Part shown: positions 56,507 through 64,000 of the stretch, piece by piece | Layout of the letters: the number at the start of each line of letters is the position of its first letter | Numbering within the stretch: the stretch's first letter is position 1 | Origin: Furfurilactobacillus curtus | GTDB taxonomy: Bacteria > Bacillota > Bacilli > Lactobacillales > Lactobacillaceae | DNA: 64,000 nucleotides | NCBI RefSeq assembly: GCF_045862785.1 | Contig: NZ_BQXO01000005.1 | Span: forward strand, 1-64,000 | Direction: 5' to 3' | Program-made: the position numbers and the translations under genes | Notes under the pieces: generated by a model | Database searches by the model: none | Told to the model about the DNA's origin: nothing | What the model saw: only the letters and a program-made list of their open reading frames with translations

Positions 56507-57100
56507 ATGAAGCGAACCTTATCACGAGAATTGATCGTTGCCGAAGCGAATAAACTGGCTGAAAAAGAAACCCTGCACAACTTATCATGGCGAGGAATCG
56601 CCCGCCACTTACAGGTTCAGCCACAGACTTTATATCATTATTTTCCTAGTCTAGGCGATTTAAAAGCGGCTGTCGCCGAGTATCAGCGCGGGCAACTGGA
56701 ACGACAACTGTATGCCAATTTAGTGCCAGTGTCCGGGGCGGATGCATTATATGTTTTTGCCGAAACAATCTTCACCTTTGCGCAAAATCATCCCTCGTTT
56801 ACTGAAATTATGACCGACCAAATTCAGGGGCGAAATTCGTCAGAGTGTGTCACTGACCAACAAAGTACCGTCGTTAAAATTCTCGATGATATTTTGAAAC
56901 CAATGATTATGGATGATGATAAACGCTTACAGGTGAAGCGCTTCTTACTAAGCTCGTTGTTTGGGTACGCAAAGCTTTCTTTTAGTGGTTTCTTTGCCGA
57001 ACAACAGGCGACCGCCGATTCTTTAAAAACAATTGTGACCTTTTTAATTCGAGCGATTCCAATTGATGGGCAAACCCCAACTTCTTTACAAGGAGATTAG
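56507..57100 (+). CDS. TetR family regulator within the VTC-CotH operon
   Basis: A 197-residue TetR protein. The HTH reads LIVAEANKLAEKETLHNLSWRGIARHLQVQPQTLYHYFPSLGDL (about 8-52). AAAGGAG selects the ATG at 56507. It is placed between DUF4956 and CotH genes and its stop is one base before the CotH start, so it is part of the operon and probably its autoregulator. The C-terminal part is of the TetR_C_33/WHG type by look (FAQNHPSFTEIM). The inducer is unknown. Confidence 0.85.
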   Translation: MKRTLSRELIVAEANKLAEKETLHNLSWRGIARHLQVQPQTLYHYFPSLGDLKAAVAEYQRGQLERQLYANLVPVSGADALYVFAETIFTFAQNHPSFTEIMTDQIQGRNSSECVTDQQSTVVKILDDILKPMIMDDDKRLQVKRFLLSSLFGYAKLSFSGFFAEQQATADSLKTIVTFLIRAIPIDGQTPTSLQGD

Positions 57101-57101
57101 C

Positions 57102-58481
57102 ATGTTTCAAACCAAAAAGCAGCGACATCGCTGGGCACTAGCCACTTTGATTGTGGTCATTATTGGCTTACTCATTGGGGCGTTTGTCTGGATTAGGGCG
57201 ACTTCGACGCGCCAGTTACCCTTAGGCACCCCCCAACCCAGCCACAAATTAGCGACGGTTAAATTAACTGGGCCATTATCACAGACGACTGACACACATC
57301 CAGTGGCGACCTTTAAAATAACAGATGCTAAAACAGGTATTAAACAAAAGGCCTATGTCAAAATGCAGTGGCAAGGGCAGAGTTCACGGCGTTATGATAA
57401 GAAGAATTGGAAGTTAAAGTTCTATCGTGATAAAAAGCTGAAACATAAATTGAAGTGGCGCGCTCAGCCAGGATGGAAGAAGCAGAGCACGTATGTTTTA
57501 AAGGCAAATTATATTGATGCCACACAAGCTAGAAATTTGGTGAACGCTAAGTTGTGGTCATCAATGGTGGCAACGCGTGATGGTGCACCCAAGCAACTGG
57601 CAGACGCGCAGAATAATGGTGCAGTGACTGGTTTTCCAGTTAAGGTCAAAACTAACGGCAATCAATGGGGTGTCTATACACTTAACACTGCTAAGAATGC
57701 TAAGCTATGGCATATGGACAAGCACAATCGCGAACATATGGCATTGTCGAGTAATGGCTGGACTCGTAGTGACTTGTTTCGAGCAGATGATGTCGACTTT
57801 AATGCCACGGGGTGGACGCCTGATGTGCCAAAGACACTAAGTACCGCACAAAAGGATGAATTTCGGCGGTTAGTCCACTTTGTCAACACGAGTGATGACC
57901 ATCAATTTAAAGCAAAAGCTGGCAACTATTTGGACGTTAACTCGGTGATTGATATGTATTTGTTCACCAACTTGATTCATGATCAAGACGGTCTTGGACG
58001 CAATTTTGAATTGGTCACTTATAATGGTCAACGGTGGTCAGCGACCATGTATGACATGGATTCAACTTGGGGATTATACGAAAATGGGCGTCATCTATAT
58101 CCATCTGGAACAGCTGTCTCACATAATTATCCTAATCACGGCGATCTCAAGACAGCGGAAGGCAATCGGTTGATTCAACGGGTCGTTCAGGCCTATCCCC
58201 AGCGGGTACAAGCACGCTGGCGACAACTGAGGAAGCAGACGTTAACGCCGACGGTTGTTAATCAGGATTTCACCACGCTGATGACCCAAATTGGGGAGCA
58301 AAACTATCAGCAGACGTTTAAATTAACACCTGGAATTCCATCAAAACGACTGACTAGTTTAATGCAAGTGCGACGTTCAATTAAGCGGCAATTTAAAGAC
58401 AGCGACGCATTGTTCAATAATTACACAAGTAATGTTCAGCACTTAAAGTTTAACTATGTGCCGCCAACGCCAGTTCAGTAA
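57102..58481 (+). CDS. CotH kinase family protein, membrane-anchored
   Basis: A 459-residue protein with one N-terminal transmembrane helix (about 13-35) and an extracellular CotH domain. Typical blocks are QWQGQSSRRYDKKNWKLKF (about 88-106), a YIDATQARNLV segment (about 140), IHDQDGLGRNFELV (near 295), and the metal-binding YDMDSTWG (near 318). CotH of Bacillus is an atypical protein kinase that phosphorylates spore coat proteins; in a non-spore-former it would act on surface or exported proteins. AAGGAG precedes the ATG. Last gene of the VTC operon. Confidence 0.88.
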   Translation: MFQTKKQRHRWALATLIVVIIGLLIGAFVWIRATSTRQLPLGTPQPSHKLATVKLTGPLSQTTDTHPVATFKITDAKTGIKQKAYVKMQWQGQSSRRYDKKNWKLKFYRDKKLKHKLKWRAQPGWKKQSTYVLKANYIDATQARNLVNAKLWSSMVATRDGAPKQLADAQNNGAVTGFPVKVKTNGNQWGVYTLNTAKNAKLWHMDKHNREHMALSSNGWTRSDLFRADDVDFNATGWTPDVPKTLSTAQKDEFRRLVHFVNTSDDHQFKAKAGNYLDVNSVIDMYLFTNLIHDQDGLGRNFELVTYNGQRWSATMYDMDSTWGLYENGRHLYPSGTAVSHNYPNHGDLKTAEGNRLIQRVVQAYPQRVQARWRQLRKQTLTPTVVNQDFTTLMTQIGEQNYQQTFKLTPGIPSKRLTSLMQVRRSIKRQFKDSDALFNNYTSNVQHLKFNYVPPTPVQ

Positions 58482-58525
58482 GAAAGCCTACAAGTTACTA
58501 AAGTTAGTCAAAGAAGGTGATGGGG

Positions 58526-59269
58526 ATGCTTTATCAAGACTCACAATTAGCCACATATATCGATCGACCAACTCGGTTTACATGTCGAGTGCGATTATAT
58601 GGCGTGATGCTTGAGACTCATTTAAAGAATACTGGTCGTGGCGCAGACGTGCTCTTAGCAGGGGCGATTGTGGTCATTGTGCCAGCCATCAATTCAACGC
58701 GTAAGACGCATTGGGATCTAGTTGCTGTGCGGAAGCAAACAGAACGCGGTAATTTTTGGGTGAATGTTGATAGTTCAGCTCCCAACCAAGTCACCAAAGA
58801 AGCGGTTGCGTCCGGATTGCTGAAATTTCCTGGGTTAACTGGCACGATTACTGAGTTTCGCCCAGAGGTAACCTTTGGCGATTCACGGGTCGATTTTAAA
58901 GGTAGTACCAGTACCGGAGAGGAATTTTTTGTCGAAACAAAAGGTTGCACCTTGGAAAATCAAGGGGTAGTCGCCTTTCCTGATGCGCCGACGGTCCGAG
59001 CAGTTAAACACGTCTATAATTTGGACAAAGCGATGGCGGCTGGGTATCGAGCCTACCTAATGTTTGTAATTCAAATTGATAACATTGATTTATTGACCTT
59101 AAATCAGGCAATGGCACCTAAATTAACGCAAGCGATCCGCGACGCACTTCCACAAGGCTTACAAATTATGGCTTATTGTTCAGCCGTTGATGAATTCGGG
59201 ATTGCGCTGCATCGTCCAACGCACTTTGAGATTGATGCGCCTTTTGTTGATCCTCAAGCGGCTGGCTGA
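58526..59269 (+). CDS. sfsA: Sugar fermentation stimulation protein SfsA
   Basis: A 247-residue protein of the SfsA family with an N-terminal OB-like fold and a restriction-enzyme-like nuclease core. Blocks: IDRPTRFTCRV, HLKNTGRGADVLL, NSTRKTHWDLV, EVTFGDSRVDF (Asp of the PD-ExK core), EFFVETKGCTLE (ExK) and FPDAPTVRAVKHV. It may bind and cut DNA or RNA; E. coli SfsA affects maltose genes. AAGAAGG lies before the ATG at 58526, preferred over the nearby GTG and ATG. Its gene follows CotH by 44 bases and may be read from the same transcript. Confidence 0.9.
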   Translation: MLYQDSQLATYIDRPTRFTCRVRLYGVMLETHLKNTGRGADVLLAGAIVVIVPAINSTRKTHWDLVAVRKQTERGNFWVNVDSSAPNQVTKEAVASGLLKFPGLTGTITEFRPEVTFGDSRVDFKGSTSTGEEFFVETKGCTLENQGVVAFPDAPTVRAVKHVYNLDKAMAAGYRAYLMFVIQIDNIDLLTLNQAMAPKLTQAIRDALPQGLQIMAYCSAVDEFGIALHRPTHFEIDAPFVDPQAAG

Positions 59270-59301
59270 ATTTTTCAATCATTAATTGAATTGTTTAAAA
59301 T

Positions 59302-59341
59302 AAAACGATCGCATGTCCCAGATGGGCAATGCGATCGTTTT
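59302..59341. terminator. Bidirectional terminator
   Basis: AAAACGATCGCAT / ATGCGATCGTTTT perfect 13 bp stem between convergent genes. Confidence 0.93.
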
Positions 59342-59356
59342 AGGTTAGTTAAAAAA

Positions 59357-60121
59357 TTAGTGACGGCGGTGCACCATAAAGGTGACAACATGCAAAATGA
59401 TTGCTAGTAAAGTAAAGAAGATGATGACAAAAACCGCCCAGTTGAGCCAAAAGTTCGTTTGGGCAATGACCGGCGCCAAACCAGTCTGGATTCCCATCGT
59501 GATTAATGACATGATTGCAATCATCATAAATAGTTCGACATAGCGCTTCATGGTATTGTCATCTCGTTTCGCTTTGTTTGGAAGTTTGACGCCCCATTTG
59601 CGACAGGTGTTCAAGGTTTGTTCAGGAATTCGATCGCCATTTTTTAAGGTGCCAGGGCATACGATTTCATGAATTTTGATCAGACCAGCCGCATTCATCA
59701 CCGTATCAATTTGTCGAAACGTGGCGTCGGTGACACCCGTAAAGAGGTTATCCAGCGGACTAATATAACAATCGGTGATGCTAAGGTAATGCTTATTTTT
59801 AAAACGATCAGGGTGCGCGTCACCAACATGATCAATGCGGACTAAGCGCCAACGAAGGCAGTCTAAAAAGTGCTTCATGATTCCTGATAGGCCACCCCAA
59901 TAGGTGGGTGCTGCAAAAATCCAGACATCACTAGTCAATAATTTTTCAGTTAATGCATCTAAGACAGGATTAGGAATCCCAGTATCGGGGTGGATGTCAT
60001 AGTCAGCCAAGTAAATTAATTCTGTTTCATGCGGCGCTGGAACACTAGCCAAAGTGGCCGTCAATAATTGCGCGGTGACACCATGTTCTTTATGGGCGCC
60101 GAGGATTCCCAAGACTTTCAT
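59357..60121 (-). CDS. Flavodoxin-fold NAD(P)H oxidoreductase fused to two membrane helices
   Basis: A 254-residue fusion. Residues 1-170 have the NADPH-dependent FMN reductase fold: LGILGAHKEHGVT (FMN phosphate loop), the middle APTYWGGLSGIMKHFLDCL motif and a SITDCY strand. Residues 190-254 hold two hydrophobic helices (about 195-215 and 225-247) that resemble DUF2798-type small membrane proteins. The joint lies around KRDDNTMKRY. AGGTCATTC precedes the ATG with GGAGG. Likely a quinone or flavin reductase held at the membrane. Such a fusion is uncommon. Confidence 0.75.
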   Translation of the reverse strand: MKVLGILGAHKEHGVTAQLLTATLASVPAPHETELIYLADYDIHPDTGIPNPVLDALTEKLLTSDVWIFAAPTYWGGLSGIMKHFLDCLRWRLVRIDHVGDAHPDRFKNKHYLSITDCYISPLDNLFTGVTDATFRQIDTVMNAAGLIKIHEIVCPGTLKNGDRIPEQTLNTCRKWGVKLPNKAKRDDNTMKRYVELFMMIAIMSLITMGIQTGLAPVIAQTNFWLNWAVFVIIFFTLLAIILHVVTFMVHRRH

Positions 60122-60381
60122 GAATGACCTCCGACTGCTTTATTTATCTAATGATAAATAAATTTAAAAAATTAACTATGTTTCTAGGATAGCATAAAAT
60201 ATTGGTAGCTGTCGGCTACTTTGGTAGGTGGAAAAGTGGTTTGCATCCCATAAATCTCGACAATGGTTTATCGGCTAATGGTGTGTGAACTCACCCGGTC
60301 TGGCTCACGCTCTGTTTTTAAATTGACACTTTTGTCATTTTTCATTATACTTTGTCATGCATTTGAAATGGGGGACCGACT

Positions 60382-60888
60382 ATCGTAACACGTATACATC
60401 CTTATATTCACTTCCCCAACGCCAAAGCCGCAATGAGCTACTACCAAGAAGTTTTTGGGGCAACCGATTTATTTCGGATTCCGGTTACGGAAGCAACTGC
60501 GCGGGAATTGGACTTAATTGATCCTAATCTAGAAGATTCAACAATTCATGGTGGTTTTCGCGTTATGGGTTCACAGATTCTGTGTGCGGATGATTTCATG
60601 GATCAGCCACAGCACGCAACAAATATTGCGATTATGCTGGACTTTAACGCTGACGACAGTGAAGAAGTTGTGCAAGCACAAAAATTCTTTGATCGAGTGG
60701 CAAACTCGGGGCGCGTGCGGGTAACTAATTCGTTTAGTGCTGCTTATTTCACTGGCAAACGTGGTGAATTTACTGACGAGTACGGCGTTAACTGGATCGT
60801 TAGTTGTCGACCACACAACTGGATTGAACACACTCCGGTGATTTCTGGCGATCAGAGTATTGCCCCAATGCAGGACACGCCTAGTTAG
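60382..60888 (+). CDS. VOC (glyoxalase/PhnB-like) family protein with unusual start
   Basis: A VOC metalloenzyme-fold protein related to PhnB. The family start (R-xx-P-Y-I-x-F-x-N-A-x-x-A-x-x-Y-Y-x-x-V-F-G-A) is complete only if translation begins upstream of the ATG at 60433: codons from 60385 read VTRIHPYIHFPNAKAAM. In that frame no ATG, GTG or TTG exists; ATC at 60382 is preceded by GGGGGA at the right distance. Either ATC serves as start or the original ATG mutated. The C-terminus keeps GEFTDEYGVNWIVS. Role unknown. With start 60433 it would be 151 residues and lack the first strand. Confidence 0.7.
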   Translation: MVTRIHPYIHFPNAKAAMSYYQEVFGATDLFRIPVTEATARELDLIDPNLEDSTIHGGFRVMGSQILCADDFMDQPQHATNIAIMLDFNADDSEEVVQAQKFFDRVANSGRVRVTNSFSAAYFTGKRGEFTDEYGVNWIVSCRPHNWIEHTPVISGDQSIAPMQDTPS

Positions 60889-60919
60889 GGCTAACTAAAT
60901 AAAGCAGAAGCAAAAAGAG

Positions 60920-60957
60920 AGCGGGACATAAGTCACTTGACTTATATCCCGCTTTTT
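60920..60957. terminator. Terminator between the VOC and adh genes
   Basis: AGCGGGA-C-ATAAGTC and GACTTAT-A-TCCCGCT pair over 14 bp, then T5. Confidence 0.9.
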
Positions 60958-61022
60958 GACGATTTAGATTGGAAATGAAATTTAGTTTTTGGTTTTGTCC
61001 CAGACTCTTTTATAAATGAGCA

Positions 61023-62045
61023 TTAGTTGTTGTGAACAAAGTCAACCACATTACGCCCAACCACTGTGTTGTCCTTTAATTCTTGAATCATATCGTTGAT
61101 TTCTGATAACTTGCGGGTGCGAACGATTGGGTGAACCAAGCCTTCAGCACCGAATTGGAATGTTTCAGCTAAATCTTGACGAGTCCCAACGAGTGAACCA
61201 GCAACGACGATACCGTCGAGCACTGTCTTAGCAATGTTCAATTGCATGTCACCTTGTGGTAAAGCAACGGCAACTAGCTTACCATCTGGGCGCAATGAGT
61301 CAACGGCTTGGTCAAAGGCTGAAGTTGTAACGGCAGTCACTAAAGCAGCGTGAACTCCACCGACTTTTTCTTGAATTTGTTCGTCAACGTTGCCATCGTG
61401 ACGGTTAATTAAGATATCTGCGCCAGCTTGTTTAGCGGCTTCCAACTTGTCTGGGTTCCCATCAACAGCAATGACGTGCGCGCCAAAAACGTGTTTAGCG
61501 TATTGGATGGCCAAGTTACCTAAACCACCGGCGCCAACAACAGAGACCCATTGGCCTGGCTTAACGTCAGCCACTTTAATGGCTTTGTACATTGTTACCC
61601 CGGCACAAGTTAAGGAGGTGGCTTCCACTGGATCTAGGCCATCGGGCACCTTAACGGCGTAGTTGGCATCCACAATGACCTGTTCAGCCATGGCGCCATC
61701 AACGGTAAAGCCTGAATTTTGCACCTGACGGCAGAATGTTTCGCGACCAGTTAAACAATATTCACAATGACCACAGCCCTTGAAGAACCAAGCGATAGAG
61801 ACCCGATCCCCTACTTTAACGGCGTCCACGCCATCGGCCACTTTAGAGACGATCCCAACGCCTTCGTGTCCAATGATTCGTCCAGGCTTGTCACCGAAGT
61901 CACCGGCGGCAACGTGTAAATCAGTATGGCAAAGACCACAATATTCAACATCAACAAGTGCTTCACCAGGTTTTAAATCACGTAAGGTAACATCTTTAAC
62001 ATCGACGAAGCCATCAACATTATCGCGAACAACAGCAGCTTTCAT
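61023..62045 (-). CDS. adhP: Zinc-dependent alcohol dehydrogenase (AdhP type)
   Basis: A 340-residue medium-chain dehydrogenase that interconverts ethanol and acetaldehyde with NAD. Catalytic zinc ligands Cys (YCGLCHTDLH, near 38) and His-Glu (GHEGVGIV, near 60), the structural zinc cysteines CGHCEYCLTGRETFC (about 91-105), and the Rossmann motif GAGGLGNLAIQYAK (near 171) are all intact. AAAGGAG precedes the ATG. Monocistronic. In this fermenter it would drain NADH to ethanol or detoxify aldehydes. Confidence 0.94.
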   Translation of the reverse strand: MKAAVVRDNVDGFVDVKDVTLRDLKPGEALVDVEYCGLCHTDLHVAAGDFGDKPGRIIGHEGVGIVSKVADGVDAVKVGDRVSIAWFFKGCGHCEYCLTGRETFCRQVQNSGFTVDGAMAEQVIVDANYAVKVPDGLDPVEATSLTCAGVTMYKAIKVADVKPGQWVSVVGAGGLGNLAIQYAKHVFGAHVIAVDGNPDKLEAAKQAGADILINRHDGNVDEQIQEKVGGVHAALVTAVTTSAFDQAVDSLRPDGKLVAVALPQGDMQLNIAKTVLDGIVVAGSLVGTRQDLAETFQFGAEGLVHPIVRTRKLSEINDMIQELKDNTVVGRNVVDFVHNN

Positions 62046-62428
62046 GAATTGATCTCCTTTTGATTAGAACTAATTTTTGCTTTCAACAGTTTAATCATAT
62101 CAGGAAGACTCTGAAAATTAAAGTGAATTGATGAGCATTTGCAAACTTTTTTCATCATTTATCTGTCTGTGAAAAACAAAAATGTGGATAAATCGTTTTT
62201 TTAATCACAATTAGTAAGGAATTTTCATTATCGAATTTGTGAATAACACTTAAAAGACTCTAATCCACAATTGACCAAAGCTTGGTAGATCTGATTATGA
62301 TTGTCGACCGAAATCGATACGCACCGCTAGTTTTAAGGCCCAAACTAATTATCCGCGACTGGAATGTGTATGGCGTGATAGAATGGCCTTAAGGACGCGA
62401 ATCGTGCAAAATTAAGGAGCGGATTTTT
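62046..62428. other. Intergenic region between adhP and the MFS gene
   Basis: No gene was seen. It is AT-rich near adhP (several T tracts where its promoter must lie). An extended -10 (TGA-TAGAAT, 62376-62384) lies upstream of the MFS gene and is its probable promoter. Confidence 0.5.
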
Positions 62429-63619
62429 CTGAAAGTCCAACGCAAAGACATCAAATTTAGTTGGTTATTTGTTGCCTCACTGTTAAACAATGCGGGTGCG
62501 AGTTTTCTTTGGCCATTAACGACCATTTATTTACATAACTACCTCCACGAATCATTAACGTTAGCTGGTTGGGTATTATTAGGAATGTCGCTTATGATGA
62601 TCGTCGGTGACTCAGTTGGTGGATACTTATTTGATCATTGGAAACCTTGGCAGACTGGGATTATGTCGGCGGCGCTAGCGACCCTCGGCGTCGTTGCCTT
62701 GATTTTTTGGCACGGCTGGCCCGTTTATGGCTTGCTACTGTTGGTAATCGGGTTCGGTGATGGCGTCAACATGACGATTTTAAACTCTTTGGCAACGTGG
62801 GTGACGACAACTTCAACGCGGCACGTGTTCAATATGCTCTATGTTGCGATGAATATTGGGGTGGTGATTGGCACCTTAATCGTTGGTTACGCGATCAAAT
62901 TCGGCATCACCACGGTCTTTATCATTGCCGCGGTATGCTATGCTGCGTTGACGTTAGTGGTAACGTTACATTTCAATGTAGCGCCTAAGACACACCGTGC
63001 TAAAAGCCAAGTTGCAAGCCAACGTCGCACCCAGATGCCTTTACTGGTGGGCCTGATTTTGTTGCTGCTATTGGCAATTAACTTAGCATATTCCCAGTGG
63101 GAGAGTGTTATTTCCGTGCACATGACCAATCTGGGGATTCCCGTGTTGAATTACAGTTTACTGTGGACGCTAAATGGCCTGATTATCGTGATCTGCCAGC
63201 CTTTTATCACACGGTTTAGTGAGCGTTTCCGCATTGAAAATGTCATTTTGGTAGGAATTACATTATTTGCAGCTTCATTTTTCATGCTGATTTTTGCTCG
63301 CAGTTATGTAGCGTTTATTGTGACCATGATCGTGCTAACGTTCGGGGAAATGATTGGTCACCCAGCTTTACCGGCGTGGATTGCGGTCAAAGCCCCCGCT
63401 ACCGAGGCTGGAAGATATCAAGGCTTCTCTAACATCGCGATTGCTTTTGGCCGGGCAATTGGCCCCTTATTCGGTGGACTTATGCTGGACTATGCGACAT
63501 TTTCGAAGCTGTTTTTGGCTGTCGGAATTGTTCAAATGATCGCGCTATTTGCGGTCTATGGCCGGGCGCACTTTGAACGGCAACGAAAAACAGATGTGGC
63601 TAAGAATGCCCGTGACTAA
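62429..63619 (+). CDS. MFS transporter, YttB/MdtH-like, with CTG start
   Basis: A 396-residue exporter with 12 hydrophobic segments. The first ATG (62585) lies after the first helix; in-frame codons from 62429 (KVQRKDIKFSWLFVASLLNN, then LWPLTTIYL) supply the missing basic N-tail and helix 1. The only candidate start is CTG at 62429, with AAGGAG nine bases upstream; no ATG, GTG or TTG lies between the upstream TAA and 62585. Motif A is modified (GDSVGGYLFDHW). Substrate probably a drug or metabolite. Monocistronic. Confidence 0.8.
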   Translation: MKVQRKDIKFSWLFVASLLNNAGASFLWPLTTIYLHNYLHESLTLAGWVLLGMSLMMIVGDSVGGYLFDHWKPWQTGIMSAALATLGVVALIFWHGWPVYGLLLLVIGFGDGVNMTILNSLATWVTTTSTRHVFNMLYVAMNIGVVIGTLIVGYAIKFGITTVFIIAAVCYAALTLVVTLHFNVAPKTHRAKSQVASQRRTQMPLLVGLILLLLLAINLAYSQWESVISVHMTNLGIPVLNYSLLWTLNGLIIVICQPFITRFSERFRIENVILVGITLFAASFFMLIFARSYVAFIVTMIVLTFGEMIGHPALPAWIAVKAPATEAGRYQGFSNIAIAFGRAIGPLFGGLMLDYATFSKLFLAVGIVQMIALFAVYGRAHFERQRKTDVAKNARD

Positions 63620-63664
63620 TCAGGTACCATTGAGAGTTAAAAGAAGCTTAGTTTGGATAACGTT

Positions 63665-63705
63665 AAAATCGCCGCTTCCCCAGTAATAAGGGAGCGACGA
63701 TTTTT
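63665..63705. terminator. Bidirectional terminator
   Basis: AAAATCG...CGATTTT stem with inner CGC-TCCC / GGGA-GCG pairing (one mismatch and a bulge), T run on the plus strand. Confidence 0.85.
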
Positions 63706-63731
63706 GGCGTTAATTTAATGCAGCGATAGCT

Positions 63732-64000
63732 TTAAATCTGATTGGTTCGATCAACTAAAACGTTATAAACTCGTTTAACGTCAGCATTAGTACCACGGAG
63801 TTCATAATCGGCCAAGAACGGGAAGCCATAATCATTTGCGTATCGACGCGCAGTTAAACAATATTGCTCGTTGAAGTTACGGTTGCCGGATCCAACAACG
63901 CCAAGGCAGTGCTGACGATTGTTACCGTAAGCAATGTATTCACCTAGCACGTTGGTCATCAATTCCTTAACGCCGTTATCAATGCCATTTCCACCGTCTA
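63732..64000 (-). CDS. nrdI: Ribonucleotide reductase flavodoxin NrdI, C-terminal part
   Basis: The last 89 or so residues of NrdI, the flavodoxin that activates the dimanganese cofactor of class Ib ribonucleotide reductase. Seen are GVVGSGNRNFNEQYCLTARRY (the 50s/80s FMN-loop region with GNFNEQYC), FPFLADYELRGTNADV and the C-terminal VYNVLVDRT. The frame is open to the window edge (GGNGIDNGVKELMTNVLGEY), so the 5' end lies beyond 64000. nrdE/nrdF/nrdH are expected nearby. Confidence 0.92.
   Translation of the reverse strand, partial: DGGNGIDNGVKELMTNVLGEYIAYGNNRQHCLGVVGSGNRNFNEQYCLTARRYANDYGFPFLADYELRGTNADVKRVYNVLVDRTNQI

Overview
The window looks like the chromosome of a low-to-mid GC lactic acid bacterium of the family Lactobacillaceae (former Lactobacillus sensu lato). 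The support is: a RexAB (AddAB-type) recombination nuclease without Fe-S cysteines, a KxYKxGKxW/LPxTG surface-exclusion-type protein, H2O-forming NADH oxidase, a split oxidative pentose phosphate pathway (zwf, gnd), strong AAGGAGG ribosome binding sites, CcpA cre-like sites and bacteriocin-type genes. No gene or repeat allows a safe genus or species call. Two runs of N (588-603 inside a tRNA, 52369-52444 between short repeats) look like assembly gaps at repeats.

Layout. 1-0.7 kb: end of an rRNA operon (5S) and a tRNA-Thr. 0.9-9 kb: type II NADH dehydrogenase, a metallophosphoesterase/nucleotidase with a long structured leader, a lipoprotein, a drug exporter, a GNAT enzyme, and a two-gene DNA-repair-like unit (HhH-GPD glycosylase plus HerA-like ATPase). 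9-13 kb: cardiolipin synthase and a PadR/DUF4097 envelope-stress-like operon with an operator over its promoter. 12.8-17.8 kb: a stand-alone FakA-type domain, two small HTH proteins, a large SEC10/PgrA-type surface protein and a membrane-anchored partner. 17.9-18.5 kb: two apparent non-coding RNAs on the minus strand, the larger with a cre-like site at its promoter. 18.8-26.3 kb: rexB-rexA. 26.4-29.8 kb: an AT-rich accessory islet with a CPBP-type membrane protein coupled to a 51-residue peptide, an EntA-type immunity gene and broken double-glycine bacteriocin precursors. 29.9-33.4 kb: DegV/DUF1836 pair, amino acid permease, brnQ remnant. 33.5-44.5 kb: central metabolism (gnd, thiolase, zwf, glpK) interleaved with a TetR/MMPL exporter pair. 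44.5-45.3 kb: a repeat-rich gap with two 190 bp copies of a highly structured element. 45.6-50.4 kb: NADH oxidase and a galactitol-type PTS with a divergent PucR/CdaR-type regulator. 50.5-54.7 kb: polytopic membrane protein and Tex. 55-58.5 kb: a VTC-domain / DUF4956 / TetR / CotH-kinase operon of unknown role. 58.5-64 kb: sfsA, a flavodoxin-like reductase fused to membrane helices, a VOC protein and an MFS exporter that both lack a usual start codon, adhP, and the 3' part of nrdI.

How it works together. Much of the region fits carbon and redox handling in a fermenter: glpK and the PTS operon carry cre-like sites, zwf and gnd supply NADPH and pentoses, Nox and Ndh-2 reoxidise NADH, AdhP handles aldehydes. 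The least explained parts are the paired minus-strand RNAs before rexB, the decayed bacteriocin islet, the VTC-DUF4956-CotH operon, and the structured repeats beside nox.
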